64,000 nucleotides of DNA from JAJDXO01 sp965207535. Its GTDB lineage: Bacteria > Pseudomonadota > Alphaproteobacteria > Rhodospirillales > UBA2165. Made by a program: the position numbers and the translations under genes. The DNA is taken from the NCBI GenBank assembly GCA_965207535.1, contig CBDBMR010000006.1, positions 84,540 through 148,539 of the forward strand. Direction: 5' to 3'. How positions within the stretch are numbered: position 1 is the first letter of the stretch; every line of letters begins with the position of its first letter. Below, in pieces: positions 59,138 through 64,000 of the stretch. The notes beneath the pieces were generated by a model, which did no database searches, was not told the origin of the DNA, and worked only from the letters and a program-made list of their open reading frames with translations.

Positions 59138-59608
59138 ATGACGGCACTGGCGGAAACCGCGCCCGCGACGGAATCGCAATCGGGAGACGACCATGTCCTG
59201 GTGTTGTGCCACATGCTGTCCAACCGGATCAGCGACGTGTTCGAAGGCGAGTTCGCGGCGAGCGAAGTGACGGTACCCGAGTGGCGGGTGCTGCTGAGTG
59301 TGGCCGGCGGAGGCCACATCAACGCGCAGGCCATCGCCGGCCGCTGGGCGATGAACAAGATGACTGTGAGCCGTGCCATCGACAGCCTTGTCGACCGTGA
59401 TCTCGTCAACCGGTCACGGAACCCGCAGGACAGGCGAGTTCACGATCTCGGCCTCACCGCTGCCGGCCGGCGTCTCTATGAACGGCTGATCCCCCTCGCC
59501 AACCGCCGCTACCGTGAATTGACCGCCGGGCTGAGCGCGGACGAGCTTCGGCAATTCAAATCCACCCTTGCCAAACTGATCGGGCGGGCCGATGACCTCA
59601 CCCGCTGA
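59138..59608 (+). CDS. MarR-family transcriptional regulator
   Basis: A 156-residue protein from the ATG at 59138 (TTGGAGACC upstream); an in-frame start at 59066 would cover the operators and is unlikely. The winged helix includes EWRVLLSVAGGGHINAQAIAGRWAMNKMTVSRAIDSLVDRDLVNRSRNPQDRRVHDLGLTAAGRRLYE. The D-x-R-x3-D-L wing is standard. It probably binds the two palindromes upstream and responds to an aromatic or halogenated ligand. Its 3' end overlaps the acyl-CoA synthetase start by 17 bp. Confidence 0.92.
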   Translation: MTALAETAPATESQSGDDHVLVLCHMLSNRISDVFEGEFAASEVTVPEWRVLLSVAGGGHINAQAIAGRWAMNKMTVSRAIDSLVDRDLVNRSRNPQDRRVHDLGLTAAGRRLYERLIPLANRRYRELTAGLSADELRQFKSTLAKLIGRADDLTR

Positions 59609-61175
59609 ACCGCTGGCCAACGCATCTCCCCGGGACGTGCCGCGAACGATCGCCTCGGCGCGGCCGGACGCCCCGGCCCTCATCGGCAACGGTCGGACGG
59701 TCACCTACGGCGAGTTGGATGCCCTCGGCAATCAGGCCGCCCATGCCATCCAATCCCTCGGACTGCCCGATCGATCGGTCATTTCGATCATGGCCGGCAA
59801 CTCTATCGGCTACGTACCCGTGCATTTCGGCGCGGCGCGGACCAGCCACGTCCTCGCCCACCTTTCGCACCGGTTCACGCCGAAGGAGCTGGCCCACGCC
59901 CTCGAGCTCACCAAGACCCGGGTGTTTATGGGCGACGGCCATGCCTGGCCGGTCTATGCCGAGGCGCTGCCGGAACTCCAAACCCCGCCGCGTCTGCTTT
60001 CCATGGGAGGCGGCGCGCCGCCGGACGCGGACGATTTTGCGTCCCTCATGGCCGGCCAGCCGGAGACCGACCCCGGTATCCCGGTCGGGGCGGCCGATCC
60101 CATCACCATTCTATTCACCAGCGGCACGACCGGCTTGCCCAAGGCCGCGATCGCCAATCACCGGGCCAGGATCATCGCTTCGACGGCGGCGGCCGAGGAT
60201 CATCCCATCGCGCCCGACGACGTCTGCGCGGTGACCATCCCGTTGTGCCATGCCGCCGGCCTCTACAGCTGGTTCACGCCGATCATGGTGGCCGGCGCGT
60301 GTGCGGTCATTCTGGAACACTGGGATCCGGCGAAGTTCATGGAGGCCGCCGAAACCCACGGCCTGACGACCGCCTTCGTGGTGCCGACCCAGATGGCCAT
60401 GTTGTTCGATCACCCCGACTTCGACCCGAACCGGGTGTCCACCTTACGGCAGTTCATCTATGGCGGCGCGGCCGCCACCGAGGAATTGCTGGCGCGGGCC
60501 GAAAGCGCGCTGCCCGGCGTCCGCATCGTCCAGGCTTTCGGCTCGACGGAGTCCAGTCATGTGCTGTCCCAGCAGCCCGAGGAGCGGGCCGCCAAACCCG
60601 GCACGCTCGGAAAGCCGGGCCCGCGTATCGAGGTTGGCGTGTTTACGGCGCCCGGCATTCCCGCCGAGCCGGGAGAGGAGGGGGAGCTCTGCACCCGGGG
60701 GGACCATCTCTTCGACCGCTATATGGATAACGACGAGGATACGGAGGCCTATTTCAAATCCGGCGACGGCTGGGGGTGGACCGGCGATCTCGCGACCATG
60801 GACGAAGACGGGGTGGTGACCCTCATCGGGCGGACCAAGGAGGTGATCATTTCGGGCGGCATGAACATTTCGCCGGTCGAACTGGAAAACTCCATCGAGG
60901 ACCATCCGGCCGTGGCGGCCTGCGCCGCTTTCGGGATGCCGGACGAAAAATGGGGCGAGCTGCCGGCGGCGGCGGTGGTACTCCGGGATGATGCAGAGGC
61001 AAGCGAGGACGACATCCTCGAGCATGGCGCGGACCGCATCGCGTCCTTCAAGCGGCTGCGCCGGATCGTCTTCGTCGACGACCTGCCGCTCACCGCGTCG
61101 GGGAAGATCAAACGGGCCCAGGTGAAAGAAGAGTTGGCGCCCCTGCTCGCGAAGGAGGCCCTCGCTTCAAAATAG
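59592..61175 (+). CDS. AMP-binding acyl-CoA synthetase/ligase
   Basis: A 527-residue ANL-superfamily enzyme. The P-loop-like motif is ITILFTSGTTGLPKAAIANH, then VQAFGSTESSHVLS (A5), GDLATMDEDGVVTLIGRTKEVIISGGMNISPVELEN (A7-A8), and LPLTASGKIKRAQVK (A10) with the catalytic Lys. It activates a carboxylic acid to its CoA ester in the cytoplasm. Overlap with marR and proximity to the dehalogenase-like gene and Rieske oxygenase suggest an aromatic or halogenated acid as substrate, which is inference. Confidence 0.92.
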   Translation: MTSPAEPLANASPRDVPRTIASARPDAPALIGNGRTVTYGELDALGNQAAHAIQSLGLPDRSVISIMAGNSIGYVPVHFGAARTSHVLAHLSHRFTPKELAHALELTKTRVFMGDGHAWPVYAEALPELQTPPRLLSMGGGAPPDADDFASLMAGQPETDPGIPVGAADPITILFTSGTTGLPKAAIANHRARIIASTAAAEDHPIAPDDVCAVTIPLCHAAGLYSWFTPIMVAGACAVILEHWDPAKFMEAAETHGLTTAFVVPTQMAMLFDHPDFDPNRVSTLRQFIYGGAAATEELLARAESALPGVRIVQAFGSTESSHVLSQQPEERAAKPGTLGKPGPRIEVGVFTAPGIPAEPGEEGELCTRGDHLFDRYMDNDEDTEAYFKSGDGWGWTGDLATMDEDGVVTLIGRTKEVIISGGMNISPVELENSIEDHPAVAACAAFGMPDEKWGELPAAAVVLRDDAEASEDDILEHGADRIASFKRLRRIVFVDDLPLTASGKIKRAQVKEELAPLLAKEALASK

Positions 61176-61218
61176 GGCGTCCAGGTGATATAAGACGGCG
61201 CAACGTGAGAAGCCCGTC

Positions 61219-62526
61219 ATGATCCCTCGTTACAGCCGACCCGAAATGGCCGCCGTCTGGGCGCCCGAGAACGTGTTCCGCATCATGTTCGAGATCGAGG
61301 CCCATGCCTGCGACGCATTGGCCGAGGCCGGCGTCATCCCCGCCGAAGCGGCGAAGTCGGTGTGGGCGCGGGGCGACAAGCCCTATACGCCGGAGCGGAT
61401 CGCCCGCATCGAGGAGATCGAGGCCGAAACCAAACACGATGTGATCGCCTTCCTGACCGAGCTTTCCGAGCAGGTGGGCGCCGACGCGCGCTTCGTCCAT
61501 CAGGGCATGACCTCGTCGGACGCGCTGGACACCCGCTTCGCCGTCCAACTCACCCGGGCCGCCGACATCCTGCTGGCCGATCTCGACCGGCTGCTCGCCG
61601 CGCTGAAGACCCGCGCCGAGGAACACAAACTCACCCCGACCATCGGTCGCAGCCACGGCATTCATGCCGAGCCGACCACCTTCGGGGTCAAGCTCGCCAC
61701 CTATTACGCCGAGTTTTCGCGCGCCCGGGACCGCTTGACCAGCGCGCGCGCCGAGATCGCCACCTGCGCCATCTCGGGGCCCGTGGGCACTTTCGCCAGC
61801 GTCGAGCCGGGGGTTGAGGAATATGTCGCCGGGAAACTGGGCCTCGCACCGGAGACCGTCTCCACCCAGATCATCCCCCGGGACCGGCACGCGATGTTTT
61901 TCGCGACGCTCGGCGTGATCGCCAGTTCCATGGAGCGGCTGGCGACCGAAATCCGCCATCTTCAGCGGACCGAGGTGCGCGAGGCGGAGGAGTTCTTCTC
62001 CGAAGGGCAGAAGGGCTCGTCGTCCATGCCCCACAAGCGGAACCCGGTGCTGACCGAGAACATCACCGGTCTGGCGCGGATCGTCCGCGCCGCCGTCATC
62101 CCGGCGATGGAAAACGTCGCCACCTGGCACGAGCGGGATATCTCGCATTCTTCCGTCGAGCGGATGATCGCGCCCGACGCCACGGTCACCCTGGATTTCG
62201 CCCTCAACCGGCTGGCCGGCGTGGTGGAAAAACTGGTGGTCTACCCGGACGCCATGCAGGGCAATCTCGACAACCTCCGCGGTCTGGTGTTCTCCCAACG
62301 GGTCTTGCTGGCCTTGACCCAGGCCGGCATGAGCCGCGAGGACGCGTACGCGGCGGTCCAGCGGAACGCCATGGATGTGTGGGAGAACGGCGCCGATTTC
62401 CTGGCCGCGCTGAAAAGCGACGCGGACGTCACGGCCAAGCTGCCGGAAGACGACCTGACGGCGCTGTTCGATCTCGGCTATCACACCAGGAACGTGGACG
62501 CCATCTTCGCCCGCGTCTTCGGGTAG
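61219..62526 (+). CDS. purB: Adenylosuccinate lyase
   Basis: A 435-residue fumarase-superfamily enzyme. The signature GSSSMPHKRNPVLTENITGLAR is complete; the catalytic-region block HQGMTSSDALDTRFAVQL and TIGRSHGIHAEPTTFGVKLATYYAEF (with the general-acid His) are present. It acts twice in purine synthesis. It stands alone, 43 bp after the acyl-CoA synthetase stop, and its 3' side is a repeat-rich intergenic region. Confidence 0.97.
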   Translation: MIPRYSRPEMAAVWAPENVFRIMFEIEAHACDALAEAGVIPAEAAKSVWARGDKPYTPERIARIEEIEAETKHDVIAFLTELSEQVGADARFVHQGMTSSDALDTRFAVQLTRAADILLADLDRLLAALKTRAEEHKLTPTIGRSHGIHAEPTTFGVKLATYYAEFSRARDRLTSARAEIATCAISGPVGTFASVEPGVEEYVAGKLGLAPETVSTQIIPRDRHAMFFATLGVIASSMERLATEIRHLQRTEVREAEEFFSEGQKGSSSMPHKRNPVLTENITGLARIVRAAVIPAMENVATWHERDISHSSVERMIAPDATVTLDFALNRLAGVVEKLVVYPDAMQGNLDNLRGLVFSQRVLLALTQAGMSREDAYAAVQRNAMDVWENGADFLAALKSDADVTAKLPEDDLTALFDLGYHTRNVDAIFARVFG

Positions 62527-63135
62527 AGCGTGATTCTTCCATTGGGAAGCGCATCCGGCGTTTTGGAAGCCGTTTTCGCGACCCTCTCACTCTGACGAAG
62601 GGGGAGAGGGGACAAGCGCTCCCTCACCGTATCGAGTTCCCTCTCCCCCTTCTTCAGGGGGAGGGGGAATTTCCGATTCTTGAACCACAGAGACGGTGAG
62701 ACAGTGAGGAGCACCGCCAAAGCGTCATGGCCGGGCCCGGACCCGGCCATCCACGTATAGCGCTATCCCCCAAGGCGTGGATGCCCGTGTCAAAGCTTGT
62801 CCTCCGGCCGGCGAAGCCGGTCCGGTGGGCACGGGCATGACGATTGGCCTATGTCGTATCTCCATTCGTCATACCCCGGCGCAAGTCCGGGGTATCCAGG
62901 GTGGCCTGCCGCCCGAAGCCGAAGGCGTAGGGCGGAAAATTTCAGCATAACAATTCTGCTATCTATTTCGCCCGTAAATGCGTTTCACAGGCCGTCCGCG
63001 TTTCCGTATCTTTTGTCAACCTTTACGCGCTCCGGACGGGGATGAACCGGTTGGCGGGGCGTGGCGTGCGGGACCAATAGGGAAAAAGATGTGGCTTCGA
63101 TGGCGGATACAGCCCTTGTTGGTTGCGGCTTATTT
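62527..63135. repeat. Repeat-rich noncoding region after purB
   Basis: No gene is seen in these ~600 bp. Bases 62581-62673 are a CCTCTCCCCC/GGGGGAGAGG palindromic unit related to 47240-47600. Bases 62724-62755 (GTCATGGCCGGGCCCGGACC followed by CGGCCATCCACG) and 62868-62901 (CGTCATACCCCGGCGCAAGT followed by CCGGGGTATCC) are small REP-like palindromes. CCCCCAAGGCGTGGATGCCC at 62766-62785 also occurs at 42674-42693. These are dispersed intergenic repeats. Confidence 0.7.
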
Positions 63136-63172
63136 TTACGCTCGATAACTATAATTATCGAGCGTAATCCTG
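63136..63172. repeat. Palindromic repeat, left copy of an inverted pair
   Basis: TTACGCTCGATAA and TTATCGAGCGTAA (13-bp perfect arms) enclose CTATAA, followed by TCCTG. Its reverse complement occurs at 63468-63509, making a 330-bp segment bracketed by inverted copies. Each copy is itself a hairpin. Confidence 0.85.
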
Positions 63173-63467
63173 TTAAGGATTGTTGATTCGCCTAACCGCC
63201 CGCAGCGCTTAATTTCCGCCGATAACCTACTGTAAAAATTTGATTTTTTCGAGACCGCCGAGGCCTGGGCGTGGGATTTCGTCGCTCGGCGGCTGAGCCG
63301 GGGTCCTGTTATCAGGTTCGCCCGGCGCTGCCCCGGAATATCGCTCCGGGACGCCCGGACGGCGTCTTCTGAGCGATCCGCTAACGCCCAAAAATCTAAT
63401 GTTTCCAGTGATTTGCGCTGTCGAGTCCGTGTTCCGACCGCACCGCCGGACCTTCCCGGCATGAGTG
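63173..63467. other. Segment between inverted palindromic repeats
   Basis: This ~295-bp stretch between the repeat copies shows no supportable gene. A minus-strand open frame crosses the repeats, but it has unlikely composition and includes the repeat sequence, so it is not accepted. Short palindromes such as CCCGGAATATCGCTCCGGG are present. It may be a non-autonomous element. Confidence 0.35.
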
Positions 63468-63509
63468 CAGGATTACGCTCGATAATTATAGTTATCGTGC
63501 GCAATCCTG
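63468..63509. repeat. Palindromic repeat, right copy of an inverted pair
   Basis: CAGGATTACGCTCGATAATT and the following bases are the reverse complement of the copy at 63136-63172, with two changed bases in the distal arm (GTGCGCAA for GAGCGTAA). Its outer ends CAGGATT/AATCCTG extend the palindrome. It lies 20 bp before the next reading frame. Confidence 0.85.
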
Positions 63510-63528
63510 CGCCGCCGCGGGCTCGATT

Positions 63529-64000
63529 TTGGCGGAATTCAGGGCCGTTTTCCGATTTCGCCCTTTTGCTCGGCGCGCGGCGGCGTGCGCGCTCGCCGCG
63601 GCCTTCACCCTGCTGCTCACAGCCGGGCCGGCGCAGGCGCAGAGCGCCACGACGTTCGTGAAGAACACGGACCAAACGTCAAGGGGCGGCTCCCGCACCG
63701 TCGGCCCTTCCGGTGCCAGTATCTGGCAGCAGGCCGTGTTGTTCACCACGGGCGATAACTCGGCCGGTTACACGCTTTCCGAAATCGGTATAGGAATCCC
63801 CGGCACCTACTCCCCCTGCCAGTTCGATGCCCGTGGTGAGCATCTACACTACCGCCTCAGGAGTTCCCGATGCCAGCCTCCATACGCTGACGAACCCCGC
63901 CTCGTTCACAGCTAACGCGATCAATACGTTCACCCGCGCCGGCGAACGCCGCGCTGTCGGCCAACACGACCTATGCGGTCGTGTTCGACGTCTCCGCTTC
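63529..64000 (+). pseudogene. Exported surface-type protein with two one-base frameshifts, cut by window end
   Basis: From a TTG at 63529 a signal peptide (ARRAAACALAAAFTLLLTAGPAQAQ) leads into SATTFVKNTDQTS, WQQAVLFTTGDNSAGYTLSEIGIGIPGTYSP. Then the frame changes: the next frame continues SSMPVVSIYTTASGVPDASLHTLTNPASFTANAINTFT, and a third frame continues APANAALSANTTYAVVFDVSAS to the end. Both breaks coincide with C runs (63811-63815, CCCCC; 63932-63934, CCC) and are cured by removing one C each. The repeated beta-rich make-up (FTTG...AGYTL) suggests a cell-surface protein. The gene continues beyond the window. Homopolymer errors are as likely as true decay. Confidence 0.7.

Noticed and set aside
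63400..63467. tRNA-like 3' end (GTCGAGTCCGTGTTCCGACCGCACC)
   Set aside because: Resembles a T-arm at first glance, but no acceptor, D or anticodon arms can be folded upstream.
63136..63675. 179-residue minus-strand open frame
   Set aside because: It spans the inverted palindromic repeats and the start of the surface-protein gene, contains no recognisable domain and has low-complexity composition; treated as a chance frame.

Overview
The window looks like a chromosomal segment of a free-living, GC-rich alphaproteobacterium, most likely from the Rhodospirillales or a related order. The evidence is a complete class I polyhydroxyalkanoate (PHA) gene set arranged around phaR, the alphaproteobacterial neighbourhood ubiG / lysC / ptsP / rodZ-like / hisS / prfA / prmC / DUF4167, a PTS-Ntr enzyme I, and DUF1178 and DUF6489 family genes. 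No sequence search was possible, so this placement comes from recognising protein families and gene order.

Layout. 1-8.9 kb: a partial phosphatase, an M48 lipoprotein protease, a thermonuclease-like protein, prolyl aminopeptidase, tRNA-Arg(CCU), small enzymes, an OmpR-type response regulator, and a receiver-HPt protein split by a one-base frameshift. 8.9-15.1 kb: the PHA locus. phaB-phaC-DUF6489 and the phasin gene run leftward; phaR, phaJ and phaA run rightward. A cluster of PhaR-like operators lies between phaP and phaR. 15.2-22.6 kb: an IclR regulator, queH, an M23 peptidase, clpB, a MOSC protein and a DUF4167 protein. 22.9-34.6 kb: an operon hisS - GluTR-like gene - prfA - prmC, then the rodZ-like gene, ptsP, a HigBA-type toxin-antitoxin pair, lysC and ubiG. 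The glutamyl-tRNA reductase homologue has lost its catalytic cysteine. 34.6-40.6 kb: a fragment of an IS481-like transposase, then a LacI-type regulator with two perfect operators driving an ABC importer and a cytoplasmic phosphodiesterase. 40.7-47.2 kb: housekeeping genes (DUF1178, methyltransferases, nitrilase family, glutaredoxin, comF, sfsA, map, radC). 47.2-62.5 kb: an accessory region. It holds a Rieske oxygenase, palindromic intergenic repeats, an AT-richer leftward DNA-modification/defence operon (48.98-54.95 kb), an MFS transporter, a reductive-dehalogenase-like corrinoid/Fe-S protein divergent from a MarR regulator and an acyl-CoA synthetase, then purB. 62.5-64 kb: mobile-looking repeats and the start of an exported protein carrying two apparent frameshifts.

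The most interesting region is 48.98-54.95 kb. It is a tightly coupled operon of a small helical protein, a GHKL (MORC/Hsp90-like) ATPase, a protein I do not recognise, a DUF6339-like protein, a C5-cytosine DNA methyltransferase, a Vsr nicking endonuclease, and a McrA-type N-terminal head domain without its HNH nuclease. This fits predicted restriction systems built on GHKL ATPases, but no obvious cleavage helicase or full nuclease is encoded here. Other points to revisit are the duplicated cobalamin-domain architecture of the reductive-dehalogenase homologue with its paired operators, the catalytically impaired GluTR, the triple PhaR-like operator, the LacI-controlled importer plus phosphodiesterase, and several repeat families.
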